A stretch of DNA of 64,000 nucleotides, from positions 306,623 to 370,622 of the forward strand of contig JAFEBS010000017.1 in NCBI GenBank assembly GCA_018242525.1, read 5' to 3'. The position numbers and the translations under genes were made by a program. Each line of letters starts with the position of its first letter. Within the stretch, counting starts at the first letter, position 1. Shown here one piece after another: positions 54,031 through 63,762 of this stretch. This stretch comes from Planctomycetota bacterium. Its GTDB lineage: Bacteria > Planctomycetota > Planctomycetia > Planctomycetales > Planctomycetaceae. Under the pieces are notes generated by a model. The model had not been told where the DNA came from. It did not search any database and saw only the letters and a program-made list of their open reading frames with translations.

Positions 54031-56064
54031 TCAGCGTTTACCCTTCTTCTTGCCATTCTTGCCGTTCCCCTTGTCGTCGTCGTTACTGCGGTCGCGACGA
54101 ATGGAAACGTCCTTGTCGGCGGCGGCTTGCAGGCGTTTCAGCCATTCGACCCAGGCGGACGGCTTCGGCGGTTCGGCATTCTTGGAGGTCACAGTCACCG
54201 GGGGAGGTGGTGGTGGGTTCAGGGCCAGTGCCTTCGCCTTGCGTTCGAAGATGGTCCGCTCGGTCATGCTCCAGATATTCGTGGCGATGAAGTACAGGCA
54301 CAATCCGGCGGGAACGCGGTAGAAGGTGGCTCCCATCACGAACATCATGACATTCATCATCTTGTACTGGGCGGCCTGTTCTTCATTCTGGGCCGGCGGC
54401 ATTGTCAGCTTCTGATGAACCATCATCAGCCCGATCGAAATGCACGGAAGCAGGTTGAATTCGGTCCAGCCCAGGAACGGAACCTTGAACGGCAGCGCAA
54501 ACAGCGCATCGGGCGATGCGAGGTTTTCGAACCACAGGAATGGTTCCATGCGCAGTTCGATGGAACTGCTCAGCGACCGGTACAGGGCGATGAAGATCGG
54601 CAACTGCAGAAACATCGGCAGGCATCCGCCCAGCATCATCTTGGATTGCTCGGCGACCAGTTCCTGCGACGCCTTGATGTACTCTTCAGTATTCTTCCCG
54701 TGACGGGCTTCCAGTTCCTTTTGTCGTGCCTGGATCTTGGGCTGCAGTTCCTTCATCTTGGCCGCATGCTTTGCCTGATGCTTGGAGAGCGGAATCAACA
54801 TGGTTCGGACCACCACCGTCAGGCAGATAATCGCCAGGCCATAACTGAGTCCCAGGGAATGGAACTGGTTCAGGACCCACACCATGCCGCGGCAGATCGA
54901 ATCGAACCAGCCGTAGTCGAGTACCGCGCCGGCGAACACCTGTTGCAGCAACTGCTGACGCTTGGGACCGGCATACAGCTCATATTCGTGTTGGACCGAT
55001 TCTTTGGCCGGAATGGTCAGGGTCGTGGAAACCAGGTCGACCGAAATATCGCTGTATTGAGTCGCTGCCTTGTTCTCGGTCACAACGACCGCCTTGGAAC
55101 TGTCGAGGGTTCGCTTCGTGATCTGATCTTCGACCGGCAGGACCAGGGTTGCGAAGTAGGCCACATCCACGCCGATGTACTTGAGCGGACGCTTCCAGAT
55201 GACGGTTGTGTTCGCCTTTTCCTTTTTCACGACTTCGGATGCGGACACCTTGCTGTCGTCAACGGCCGAGCCATCGTCGCGCAGAAAGCCCATGCGAATG
55301 TCGCGATGCTTGTAGGCGTTGTCGGCATCTTCCAGCGGGATTCCGGTGGGGCCCTGCAGTGAGTAACTGATTTCCTGGGGGTCGGATGAAAGGTTCTTCA
55401 GCGTGACCGTCAACGCGACCTTGTATCCGGCGGCCAGTGTGTTCCCAATGTCGGAATGCTTCCGTAATTCAGTCGTCAGCTTTCTCAGCTTGAACTTCTT
55501 GGAAACTTCCCAGACACCATCGGGGGACTTGATGCTGAAGGTCACTGAATCGTCGGTCTCGCCGGTGATTTCCCACGCGATCTTGTCGAGCGTATCGTCC
55601 TTCAACTGCTTGTCGATCACGGGAATCTTCATCCCGAACGTGCGACGATCGGTCAGCACATCATTGCCGACCAGGCTCAATCGATGATCGCGATGTCCGA
55701 AGGCGGGATACCGCTTGATATCGGTCAGTTCGATTGCGTCAATGCTGGCCCCGTCGCTGCGGAACTTGGCGGCCAGGAAGAATTCCGCCAGCTTGTCCGC
55801 ATCGGTTTCGTCCTTGCGGGGTCCGACCCAGACAGATTTCACCGGGTGAGTAGGCAAACTGATGACCGGCTTGATTTCCGCGTCGGGGTCTGCTTTTTCG
55901 GCGCTCGGCTTAGTTTCAGAATCTTTGGTCGGATCGACCTCTTCCTTGACCACGGCCGGCGGCTTGACCGGAACCGGGAAAAAGAACGGAACCGCGAAGT
56001 GAATCCAGCCGATCCAAATCAACATGGAGATCGTAAAGAACGCCAAAAACCGCCGCTGATCCAT
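54031..56064 (-). CDS. yidC: membrane protein insertase YidC
   Basis: YidC inserts and folds inner-membrane proteins alone or with SecYEG. The 677-residue protein has an N-terminal helix (FFTISMLIWIGWIHFAVPFF), a large periplasmic domain (about 60-370) and the five-helix insertase core from about 375. The conserved core region includes FHSLGLSYGLAIICLTVVVR, GGCLPMFLQLPIFIALYRSL and TFYRVPAGLCLYFIATNIWS. The C-terminal tail is strongly basic (GKNGKKKGKR), suited to ribosome contact. It lies 111 bases upstream of mnmE on the same strand, the classic yidC-mnmE order. Confidence 0.95.
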   Translation of the reverse strand: MDQRRFLAFFTISMLIWIGWIHFAVPFFFPVPVKPPAVVKEEVDPTKDSETKPSAEKADPDAEIKPVISLPTHPVKSVWVGPRKDETDADKLAEFFLAAKFRSDGASIDAIELTDIKRYPAFGHRDHRLSLVGNDVLTDRRTFGMKIPVIDKQLKDDTLDKIAWEITGETDDSVTFSIKSPDGVWEVSKKFKLRKLTTELRKHSDIGNTLAAGYKVALTVTLKNLSSDPQEISYSLQGPTGIPLEDADNAYKHRDIRMGFLRDDGSAVDDSKVSASEVVKKEKANTTVIWKRPLKYIGVDVAYFATLVLPVEDQITKRTLDSSKAVVVTENKAATQYSDISVDLVSTTLTIPAKESVQHEYELYAGPKRQQLLQQVFAGAVLDYGWFDSICRGMVWVLNQFHSLGLSYGLAIICLTVVVRTMLIPLSKHQAKHAAKMKELQPKIQARQKELEARHGKNTEEYIKASQELVAEQSKMMLGGCLPMFLQLPIFIALYRSLSSSIELRMEPFLWFENLASPDALFALPFKVPFLGWTEFNLLPCISIGLMMVHQKLTMPPAQNEEQAAQYKMMNVMMFVMGATFYRVPAGLCLYFIATNIWSMTERTIFERKAKALALNPPPPPPVTVTSKNAEPPKPSAWVEWLKRLQAAADKDVSIRRDRSNDDDKGNGKNGKKKGKR

Positions 56065-56184
56065 GCTGATCTCGTGTGTTAAACAGTGTCACCGGAAGCC
56101 GGTCACATTTTTTGCTCGAACCAACCCCACTGAACCCGACCGGGTCACGCAGGGTAGAAAGACATCGCTCTCAGACCCGGCCCG

Positions 56185-56925
56185 TTACCGGCCATCTTTC
56201 AGGCGGTCACCCAGGAAGTTATCGAGATCCGGGATGTCGTAAATCTTCTGAGCCGTCTTGCCGAAGTCGTAATCCACTCGTTTGAAATATACCGTGTTCC
56301 CATCCACAACGACGTAGGACGATCGCGGATCACCATTTCTGGGCTGTCCGACGGAGCCGACGTTGATCAGGACCTTCTTCTCCCCCAATTCGTACTTGAA
56401 ATCAATCTCTTCCGGGGCCAGAAAGTTCAGGTCCTCGGTAAAAACACCGGGGATGTGCGTGTGACCCTGGAAGCAATACTGTTCGACCAGCGAGAAGATG
56501 CGTTCCATCTTGCGTTGGTTGTAAATGTCTTCGGGAAAAACGTATTCGTTCAGCGGGTTGCGGGCCGACCCATGCACGAACAGGAACTTGGGTTCCCGAT
56601 GCACGCGTGGCAGTTCGCCCAGGTATTCCCAGCGGCGATCGGCGGCCGCACCGGATCCAGATTCCAGTTGACGGCGCGTCCAGAACACGGCTCGTTCGGC
56701 GCTGGCATTGAACCCTTCGGGATCAAACAATGCGGCCTGATCGTGGTTTCCCAGCAGAGTCAGTTTGCACTGGTAGACCTTGTCGATGCATTCGCAAGGA
56801 TTCGGGCCGTAGCCAATGATGTCGCCCAGGCAATAGATCTCGGTAATCCCCTGCCGACTGATGTCGGCGAGCACGGCTTCGAGAGCTTCCAAGTTGGCGT
56901 GGATATCACTAATGATCGCGCGCAA
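56185..56925 (-). CDS. metallophosphoesterase (YfcE-like/DNA-repair-type calcineurin family)
   Basis: This is a two-metal phosphoesterase of about 246 residues. The metal-binding blocks appear in order: [12 protein letters not shown] near the N-terminus, [35 protein letters not shown] and [11 protein letters not shown]. The combination with [19 protein letters not shown] resembles the bacterial Ser/Thr-type and cyclic-nucleotide phosphoesterase relatives. No ATG lies near the first strand, and I choose TTG 56925, preceded by TGAGGA eight bases upstream, since it starts directly at RAIISDIH. The frame is open further to 57012. Substrate unknown. Confidence 0.8.
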   Translation of the reverse strand: MRAIISDIHANLEALEAVLADISRQGITEIYCLGDIIGYGPNPCECIDKVYQCKLTLLGNHDQAALFDPEGFNASAERAVFWTRRQLESGSGAAADRRWEYLGELPRVHREPKFLFVHGSARNPLNEYVFPEDIYNQRKMERIFSLVEQYCFQGHTHIPGVFTEDLNFLAPEEIDFKYELGEKKVLINVGSVGQPRNGDPRSSYVVVDGNTVYFKRVDYDFGKTAQKIYDIPDLDNFLGDRLKDGR

Positions 56926-57012
56926 CGCAGGTTCCTCAATGCTAATGGCAACGCAGGCGACGGATGAACTTGAATCGCGGGCGCTGCCACCTGTTGACAC
57001 ACCCGGGATCAC

Positions 57013-57591
57013 ACGGCTTCACATATTGGAGTCTGAATCCCGTTCGCCAACTCAAGTTGGGGATAATGAGAATCCGGGAATGATAAGGGCCAGAAAACCT
57101 CACGGCAAGCATTGCCATGATCAGTTCTGCTCCACATCGCCCGGAAGTCTTGGAATTGACAGGTTTTATCGACTAATTCGGGTCGGGGTTCCGAGTCTTC
57201 ACATCCGATGCATTTGTCGTGTCGGGCCGGTGGCCGTGACTCCCATAACGAAATCGGCTGGTACCCATTCCGCAGGCACAACTTAGCGCAAATCGAGCCG
57301 CACGATTCCCTGGAGTGCGGTGGCTCGGCACCGCCCTCCATTCGATGGAACTGACGACTCTCGAAAAAGGAAACAGGAATGTGTCAGGAATCGTTTCCGT
57401 TTTCCGTTAGCATGAATCCGTCCGCGCCGCGCGCAGTTTGTCATCAAACCAGACAAAATCCCTACGGTGACGGCTGGTGATTCATCTGAATTTGCACTCT
57501 GCGGTAATGGAAAGCATGGCCACGCGGTGATGCGAAATCCTGGAACAATGTCGACCGCCGTGCACTGCCCAGGCTTTCCACCGGAGCACGC
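57013..57591. other. intergenic region
   Basis: About 580 bases lie between the phosphoesterase gene and the next small ORF. Open frames here lack convincing coding features. No clear tRNA, repeat or terminator is visible. Confidence 0.4.
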
Positions 57592-57969
57592 GTGTTTCAG
57601 ACGCGAAACCTGGCGCTGGTCGATCGAGTCGGCCGGCGTTACCTGGCACGCTGGGTGATCGACGATACCGTGCGACTGACCTACTTTACCGCCGAGATCG
57701 CTCCGAATCGTCAGTCGACACGGCACTCGTCCAGTTGGAAACAATCCCCCAACAGTATCTGGCTGGATGCAGAACAGTCGTTCACCACGCGCACCGTCCA
57801 GACCGCCGATGGACGCACCTTCACCGAGCACTTGACTGCATTCGCAGGGATCCTGGCGACCGACCGACAGGTGGAACTGAGGGTTCTGTTCAGCCTGCCG
57901 ACCGACATCGATCACCAGGGACTGAAGCTGGAATTCGGGTACACTCAAAGCGGCCCCGTAATGACGTGA
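57592..57969 (+). CDS. hypothetical protein
   Basis: This 125-residue ORF has a mixed, plausible composition (LVDRVGRRYLARWVIDDTVR, DGRTFTEHLTAFAGILATDR) but no motif I recognise. The start is GTG at 57592 and no strong ribosome-binding site is seen. It converges on the arabinofuranosidase gene with an 18-base gap. A long ORF on the opposite strand (57283-58296) overlaps it and most of the next gene's 3' end, and I consider that one spurious. Confidence is low. Confidence 0.4.
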   Translation: MFQTRNLALVDRVGRRYLARWVIDDTVRLTYFTAEIAPNRQSTRHSSSWKQSPNSIWLDAEQSFTTRTVQTADGRTFTEHLTAFAGILATDRQVELRVLFSLPTDIDHQGLKLEFGYTQSGPVMT

Positions 57970-57986
57970 CCGGGCGTTTTGCGACT

Positions 57987-60461
57987 TCACTCGATCCGTA
58001 GCATCGTGATCGAATGCGGCGGGAATCGATACTGCGCCCCAGTCCCCAGCGTGTGCTTCCATTCCCGCTGCTGAGGTGCAATTGCCACCGGCTGTACCGC
58101 CGTGTTCACACTCCCCAGCGGCCCGGACAATTCGACACCCTTCGCTACACGCTGACGTGGCACAAAACCTGTCAATTCCACCTGCGCCGTCACGAACTGA
58201 TCCGTCGGATTGACGGCCTGCAGGATCAGCGTCTTGTGGTCCTCGCTCAGGCTCGCCAGCAGATCCAGTCGATGCTGATCGTCCACCACGTCGCACTGCA
58301 CCAATTGCGTCTGATAATGATTCGCCACCATCTGCGTCACGTACCCCGGGGGTTGCAGCCAGACCTGGTCGGGATTCAGAAACAGCAAACCCTGGTTCCA
58401 GTCATTGTCGTTCTGACCATCCGGCTGCAGACAATTGGCCGCGGTCACGACGGGAATTCGACCATCGCGGGCAATGGCCTGGATCGCGATGGCATTGGCC
58501 AGAGCCCGCCGTTGAGAATGGTTCCCGGAATTCAATTCAAACACCGCCACTTTATGCCTGGCTCCTTCCGCGATCTGCTCCAGTGCATTAATAAACGAAA
58601 ACGTCCCCTGCAGCGTCGAATCCGGTCGAGGTCCATCGGTGCCAACATGGACATCAAACCAGACTTCGCGACCCCGCTGCTTTGCCAGCTGCAGAATCTT
58701 CTGATGAGCCGCCAATGTCGTAATGCCGGACGCGGAACCTCGAAACTGGAACGGATCGCGAATCGGTTCCCCGAACAGGAAGTCCCCCACGACGATCGTG
58801 ATTTCCGGATCCTGCTTCCAGATTGCGTCGGCCAGCCTGGCGAACTTCGCGAAGTATGCCTCGTCCACCCGCTCTTCATTTCCCAGTTGAATGTAGCGCA
58901 GTTGATATGGTTCCGGATGTCCGCTTTCGACGCGCCGACGTCCCCAGGCCGTGGTCGGTGCGCCATTCACATACTCGACGAAATCCGCGATGTCCGCCGG
59001 GGTCTCATCCATGTTGAACGCGGGAATACTGAGGAACTTCGCGGCTTCGCAAACGTCAAGGAATTCGAGGATCCCCCAGCCGTTCGTGGAATACGGATAC
59101 CACGTTCCGGCATGCGGCGGCCGACGATCCCGCGGGCCGATCATGTTCTTCCAGCGATACTCGGGGTGGTTGATCATGCTGCCGCCGTACCGCAGCACGC
59201 GGATCCCCTGTGCAATCAGCCCTTCCACCACTTCCCGTCGCACCGGCAGTTTTTGGTAGCGCCCCCATTCGCCCGGCTGCAGAAAGGCATACCCCAGCTC
59301 GACTGATCCCGGTTGCCGCAACGAGATTGCCAGTTGGCCTCGATCAATCGTGGCACCGGGCGTCAGGGAAAGATGGAGCCGCTGCCAGTCCCCGGCCCGT
59401 ACCGACAGTTTCGCTTCCGCTTGAGTCTGCAGGCCATCCCGACTACGGAGCGTCACCGCCAGTTCCACCGGCTGATCCGCGCGAGCCCAGACGATCCCTT
59501 CGTAGACTTTCCCGCCAACAAAATGGAGTCCCCAGCGATTGAGCCCCTGATTCTCGACGCCAATCTCTCCGGTGCCTTCGACAAATGTCACGCGTTGAGC
59601 CTGTCGACCGACAAACGGCCGTTCGGACTCCAAGGCAAACGCCCCCCTGGCATTGCCACTCTTCACCGCCCGCCACATCCCGCTCACGTCTGGGGGTGGA
59701 TCAGCCGGCCTCGCAAACGGCAGCGACCGAGTTTCGCCGCCGGTCTTGATCCACAACTTCCGGTACTTCGCGTCCTTTTGAAACTGTCTCAGCCCCACAG
59801 TTCCCGACAGCAGCGCCTTGTCATCATCCTCGTACTTCAGAACGCTCTTTCCATTCACCCGGATCTCGATCGTCCGGTCCTTGAGCGAGACCGACAACGG
59901 CACCCATTGCCCGATCGCAATCTCACAGGGCGCGTTACGAATGTATTCCCAGTTATGCCGATGCCGTCCGAGAAGCACAGATTGCGACGACGCATTCAGC
60001 GAGATTTCATATCCGTCAAAGTTATCCATCCCGAGATTCGCTTTGCCAACACGAACGATCAGCCCGGCATTCGTGGACTGGCGATCGGGAATAAACACTT
60101 CGACTCCCACTTCACCATTGGTAAAGGCGGGAAATTCACTGACGATTTTGTCTCCCGGCACCCCGGTCGCCACCAGTTCGTCCTGCTGAACATTCCACTT
60201 TCCCCCCAGGATCCGAAACCCTTGCGGTGGTGAGTTCGTCGGTTCTTGGAAACTCTCTCCAAAAATCATTTGACTGTAGATGCCGCCATAAACCTCATGG
60301 TTTACATCCTCCAGGCAGGCACCGGCCAGATAGGGGGAAACACCGTGGACGATACGCCCGGCGTCGACGGAGACTCGGACATCCTGGGCCTCCACAACTA
60401 GCCCGACGGACAGCAACGCCGGCAGGAATGACATCGTGTTTGGAAACGCTTTCAGAAGCAT
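57987..60461 (-). CDS. exported alpha-L-arabinofuranosidase-like glycoside hydrolase (GH51-like)
   Basis: This is a secreted glycosidase of about 824 residues. A signal peptide (MLLKAFPNTMSFLPALLSVG) precedes GVSPYLAGACLEDVNHEVYGG, the N-terminal block of alpha-L-arabinofuranosidases. A concanavalin-like insert (about 100-230) precedes the TIM barrel. The acid/base candidate is the Glu of LGNEERVDEA and the nucleophile candidate the Glu of VAVFELNSGN. The C-terminal SITMLRIE is typical of the family's last beta domain. The ATG at 60461 is preferred over 60596 because it opens the signal peptide. It probably acts on arabinose-containing polysaccharides. Confidence 0.8.
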   Translation of the reverse strand: MLLKAFPNTMSFLPALLSVGLVVEAQDVRVSVDAGRIVHGVSPYLAGACLEDVNHEVYGGIYSQMIFGESFQEPTNSPPQGFRILGGKWNVQQDELVATGVPGDKIVSEFPAFTNGEVGVEVFIPDRQSTNAGLIVRVGKANLGMDNFDGYEISLNASSQSVLLGRHRHNWEYIRNAPCEIAIGQWVPLSVSLKDRTIEIRVNGKSVLKYEDDDKALLSGTVGLRQFQKDAKYRKLWIKTGGETRSLPFARPADPPPDVSGMWRAVKSGNARGAFALESERPFVGRQAQRVTFVEGTGEIGVENQGLNRWGLHFVGGKVYEGIVWARADQPVELAVTLRSRDGLQTQAEAKLSVRAGDWQRLHLSLTPGATIDRGQLAISLRQPGSVELGYAFLQPGEWGRYQKLPVRREVVEGLIAQGIRVLRYGGSMINHPEYRWKNMIGPRDRRPPHAGTWYPYSTNGWGILEFLDVCEAAKFLSIPAFNMDETPADIADFVEYVNGAPTTAWGRRRVESGHPEPYQLRYIQLGNEERVDEAYFAKFARLADAIWKQDPEITIVVGDFLFGEPIRDPFQFRGSASGITTLAAHQKILQLAKQRGREVWFDVHVGTDGPRPDSTLQGTFSFINALEQIAEGARHKVAVFELNSGNHSQRRALANAIAIQAIARDGRIPVVTAANCLQPDGQNDNDWNQGLLFLNPDQVWLQPPGYVTQMVANHYQTQLVQCDVVDDQHRLDLLASLSEDHKTLILQAVNPTDQFVTAQVELTGFVPRQRVAKGVELSGPLGSVNTAVQPVAIAPQQREWKHTLGTGAQYRFPPHSITMLRIE

Positions 60462-60738
60462 GTGATGTACCGAAAACAAGGATGGAACGAGCGATTGTCC
60501 GACGTTTATCTGATCGATTACCGCATTCGAAAGCAACGTGAACCAAGCACAGCAAATCGGCTGGAGATTCATAATTGGCTCACTGGCAGGGCGCAAAACC
60601 GCAATTCCCCTCCGGAACGCAATCCACTAACATCCGGCTGTGGACAAGGAGGTCCGTGGTTTCTGGAGATTTCTCCTGCGCTGACGCTTCGAGTAAGCCA
60701 TGGGAGCGGCAAGGCGCTGGCCGAACGGCATTGTCTTT

Positions 60739-60815
60739 GTGAGCGGCAAGGCGCTAGCCGCCGGTTCTGCGGCACGATCGAGAAGACACCCGCGGCTAGC
60801 GGCCTGGCGGCTCAC
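60739..60815. repeat. REP-like inverted repeat
   Basis: A left arm GTGAGCGGCAAGGCGCTAGC and a right arm GCTAGCGGCCTGGCGGCTCAC are complementary with few mismatches, around a loop of about 30 bases. A related half copy (GGGAGCGGCAAGGCGCTGGCCG) lies just upstream at about 60703-60724. No ORF is inside. Bacterial REP/BIME-type repeats have this form. Confidence 0.65.
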
Positions 60816-60858
60816 CAAACAGTGCCATTGGCGCTGAGAATCGTGACGGAGAATCGAT

Positions 60859-61725
60859 GTGAGTATGCCCCGGACTGCAGTTCAACGGATCGGTGAGATC
60901 GCAGGTCTGGCGATGCTGCTGACAGCGATGTTCTGTCCGATGAAGGCCTGCTCTGCCGATCAGCCGCAATCACCGCGCGTCGTCTCCACTGCCAGTTCCA
61001 CCTCTGCCCCCCCCCCAGTTCCAGCCAATCCTTTGGAAGGACCCGCGCTGCAGGACGTTCCCACGTGGTCGCAACTGTCGCGGGCGATCTTGTTGACGGC
61101 CATTCCCGACAAGTACCAGGACAAGAAGCACTGGGACAAAACTCGAAACATATTTGACGGAGTCCGCGTTCAACAACGCGGATTGAACATTCGCGTCTCG
61201 GAAAAGAAACGGACGGTCAATCACGGTTCGTGGTACATGTACACCGTGCGGTTTCCCAAGCCGGAACAGAACGTCAGCCTGCTGATCGATCAGGTCCAGT
61301 CCCGGGGTCCGGGACGGTTTACGTTTGCCATCCACGTCAAACTCAAACAGATCCAGTTGCACGGCCAGTTCGAGCAATGGGTTCTGGGGGTCAAGGGACT
61401 GAACTTTGATGTCGAATCCGAAGTCGAAGTCCACATGCACTCGGTTGTGCAACTGGTGATTGACACGGAACATCGATCGAGCAGCCTGTTGCCGGATCTG
61501 GTTCTCAAGCCGGCGATTCAAAAGATCCGGCTGGACCTGGTCGACGTCAACACGCGCCGCATCGGGCGGATCGGCGGCGACATTGCCGAAGAACTGGGAG
61601 ACAGTTCCCGCAAACTGTTTGAAGACCTGATTCATTCGCAGGAAGGCCGAGTCGTGAAGAAGGCCAACGAAGCGATCCAGAAGAAGCGCGACTCGCTGCG
61701 GCTGCCGATGTCACGTTTGTGGTAG
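60859..61725 (+). CDS. exported hypothetical protein
   Basis: This 288-residue protein starts with GTG 60859 or the ATG two codons later (MPRTAVQRIGEIAGL). The N-terminal hydrophobic segment (GLAMLLTAMFCPMKACSA) looks like a signal peptide. A Ser/Thr/Pro-rich linker is followed by a folded part of mixed strands (NVSLLIDQVQSRGPGRFTFA, FEQWVLGVKGLNFDVESEV) and a C-terminal helix (SSRKLFEDLIHSQEG). I do not recognise the family. A good intrinsic terminator follows. The protein is probably periplasmic. Confidence 0.65.
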   Translation: MSMPRTAVQRIGEIAGLAMLLTAMFCPMKACSADQPQSPRVVSTASSTSAPPPVPANPLEGPALQDVPTWSQLSRAILLTAIPDKYQDKKHWDKTRNIFDGVRVQQRGLNIRVSEKKRTVNHGSWYMYTVRFPKPEQNVSLLIDQVQSRGPGRFTFAIHVKLKQIQLHGQFEQWVLGVKGLNFDVESEVEVHMHSVVQLVIDTEHRSSSLLPDLVLKPAIQKIRLDLVDVNTRRIGRIGGDIAEELGDSSRKLFEDLIHSQEGRVVKKANEAIQKKRDSLRLPMSRLW

Positions 61726-61780
61726 GCATCGTACCCGACGCTGCCAGCGTCGGAGCCCCCCTCCGTATTGCAAAGAACAG

Positions 61781-61818
61781 AACAGGACGCGTTCATCTCG
61801 AACGCGTCCTGTTTTTTT
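61781..61818 (+). terminator. intrinsic terminator
   Basis: AACAGGACGCGTTC pairs with GAACGCGTCCTGTT around a 5-base loop and is followed by TTTTTTT. It lies 56 bases after the stop of the exported protein gene. It also faces the convergent YTV gene (no T-run on that strand). Confidence 0.85.
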
Positions 61819-61838
61819 ATTGGTCATGACCCGTCAGA

Positions 61839-63212
61839 TCACGTGGCGTAACCACGGTTGAACCTGGGGGTGCGGGTCAAGGGGCGGGATTCCGGCGCTG
61901 GTCCGTTTTCCGGGACGGGTGTCGGTGAGACTCCCGCTGGCAATGGAGCCTGCGGGATGCCGCAGTTTCCAGAGGCACAACCACCGGTTGCACACGACGA
62001 ACAGGGAGACGCCGGGCAGACCGTTTGCGGAACCATCTTGCAAACTTCGTAAGTTTCCACGCGGGGAACGCACTTCGTGACCATCCGGGTACACTGGATC
62101 TGCTCTTCCTTCGGAATGCAGCGGGAAACACGCTTGGTCACCGTGAACGGTTCCTGGCGGCAGACCGTGTAAGGGATGCGACAGGTCTTGGTTTCGGTCA
62201 CGGTCCGGCAGGTCTGGACAGGGACCCGGCGGGTGCATTGTTCGGGAACCATCTTGCAGACCTGATACGGAATCCGCTGAGTGACCTGTTCGCAGACCAT
62301 TTTGCAGGTGCGCACCGGGATGTGTTCGACCACCTGTTCGGTGACCATGCGGCAGACCTGGACCGGGACCTTGGTCACGATCGTTTCGGGAACACGCCGA
62401 CAGACCGTGACCGGGACGATCTGCTTGCAGACCACCGCTTGATACGTGGTGCAGGGAACCTGGCTTTCGACGATGTTGGGACACCAGACCGGCTTCACCA
62501 CACAGATGCCGAGTGGCTGCATGCCCAGTTGAGCGTTGCCGCAGGGATCACGGAAGCAGGAAGGCAGGCTCAGGCAGCACGGCTTCCAGGTCCGTTGCAA
62601 CGTCCAGCGTCCACAGTCCCGGCGTACCGTGCGGTACGTCGTGACTGGTTGCATGGTGGTGTAGCAGCGTTCCTGGTTGATCGTTTCCGTGACATTCCGG
62701 CAAACGGTGCGGCGGCATTCTTGTTCGATCGTTTCGGTCACGGGACGTTGCACGCAACGGCGGACTTCACGAGTCGATTCTTCCCAGACCGGCTTCCGCA
62801 CGGTGTACGAGCAGTCGCGATACTGGGTCTCGGTGACCGGGCGCATGACGGTGTACTGTTCTTCGCGATCCGCCGTTTCCAGGACCTGTCGGGCGACCTG
62901 GTACTGCTGTTCGCGATAGGCCGTTTCCACGACATTGCGATAGCAGGTTTGAGCCACGTCCTCGAACACGGTCTCGTAGACCGTGCGCGAAACCGTGTAA
63001 CACTGCGGTTCCTGGACATACTCCATCACCGTCCGCTGACATTGCTGCCGTTCGACACGGCACGTTGTGTAGCACGCCGCCGGCTCACAGGCCGTCGTCG
63101 GGCAACAGCGATAACTGGCCGCCCCGCAGTAACACCCAGCCGAGGCCGACTGTGGCGATCCCACGGCGACAACAGCCAACGCCGCAAGTGCGCCAACCAT
63201 CCATCTGCTCAT
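61839..63212 (-). CDS. exported Cys-rich YTV-repeat protein
   Basis: This 457-residue protein has a signal peptide (MSRWMVGALAALAVVAVGSP) and a mature part built from short repeats, about 20 in number, of the type YTVMRPVTETQYR in the first half and PYQVCKMVPEQCTRRV in the second, with regularly spaced cysteines. Such YTV-repeat, Cys-rich proteins are known from the cell envelope of Rhodopirellula-type planctomycetes, and are probably cross-linked by disulphides into a wall layer. The C-terminus is Pro-rich (PLPAGVSPTPVPENGPAPES). It starts at ATG 63212. This is one of the stronger phylum markers in the window. Confidence 0.85.
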   Translation of the reverse strand: MSRWMVGALAALAVVAVGSPQSASAGCYCGAASYRCCPTTACEPAACYTTCRVERQQCQRTVMEYVQEPQCYTVSRTVYETVFEDVAQTCYRNVVETAYREQQYQVARQVLETADREEQYTVMRPVTETQYRDCSYTVRKPVWEESTREVRRCVQRPVTETIEQECRRTVCRNVTETINQERCYTTMQPVTTYRTVRRDCGRWTLQRTWKPCCLSLPSCFRDPCGNAQLGMQPLGICVVKPVWCPNIVESQVPCTTYQAVVCKQIVPVTVCRRVPETIVTKVPVQVCRMVTEQVVEHIPVRTCKMVCEQVTQRIPYQVCKMVPEQCTRRVPVQTCRTVTETKTCRIPYTVCRQEPFTVTKRVSRCIPKEEQIQCTRMVTKCVPRVETYEVCKMVPQTVCPASPCSSCATGGCASGNCGIPQAPLPAGVSPTPVPENGPAPESRPLTRTPRFNRGYAT

Positions 63213-63762
63213 GTGTTTCCCCCCTCAAGTACGTATTCGAGATCTCGTACTGCAAGCACCCCGACACATCCCGACGGGAATTGCATACGTCGATTCATCC
63301 GTGTTACCGAACGATTCCGCGTTCACGACAGAACCCCGTTTCCGGCACCATGCGCCAGAGTGCCCTGTGAACAGAACCGATGACCCAATGATAAAGCGCG
63401 GCTCAACCGTTCGCTTGAGGGAAACGGGAAAAATCCGGGGAAGTCGCAGTGCGAAAAGAAATCATGCTTGCAAACCCCATACAATCCGCAGACCGTCATT
63501 GAACGACAGCAATCAGCGGACCGGACAACTCAGCCCAGATTAACTCGAGTTTGACACGTCTGACGAACGCAACAGGGTGAGAATCGGACTTGTACGGGGG
63601 TTGCCGGGATGATGTGATTCAACAACGGTTGATGTGGCCAAAACACCACGCGAGGAACTGAGGGGGATGCGAAATATGCGAGGACTTTGTCGAGTTGTCC
63701 CCTGATAAGACTTGGTAGCCTCGTGCCGGATGAAGACGTTTTGATTCCAAGGGAAGGTGACG
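63213..63762. other. intergenic region between divergent genes
   Basis: About 550 bases separate the YTV gene from the divergent YjbQ-family gene. No convincing ORF, tRNA or repeat is visible. Promoters for both genes are expected here. Confidence 0.5.

Noticed and set aside
57283..58296. 337-residue minus-strand open frame
   Set aside because: It overlaps the 3' end of the arabinofuranosidase gene in another frame and has a biased, non-protein-like composition (Gly/Arg/Ser-rich, no recognisable block).
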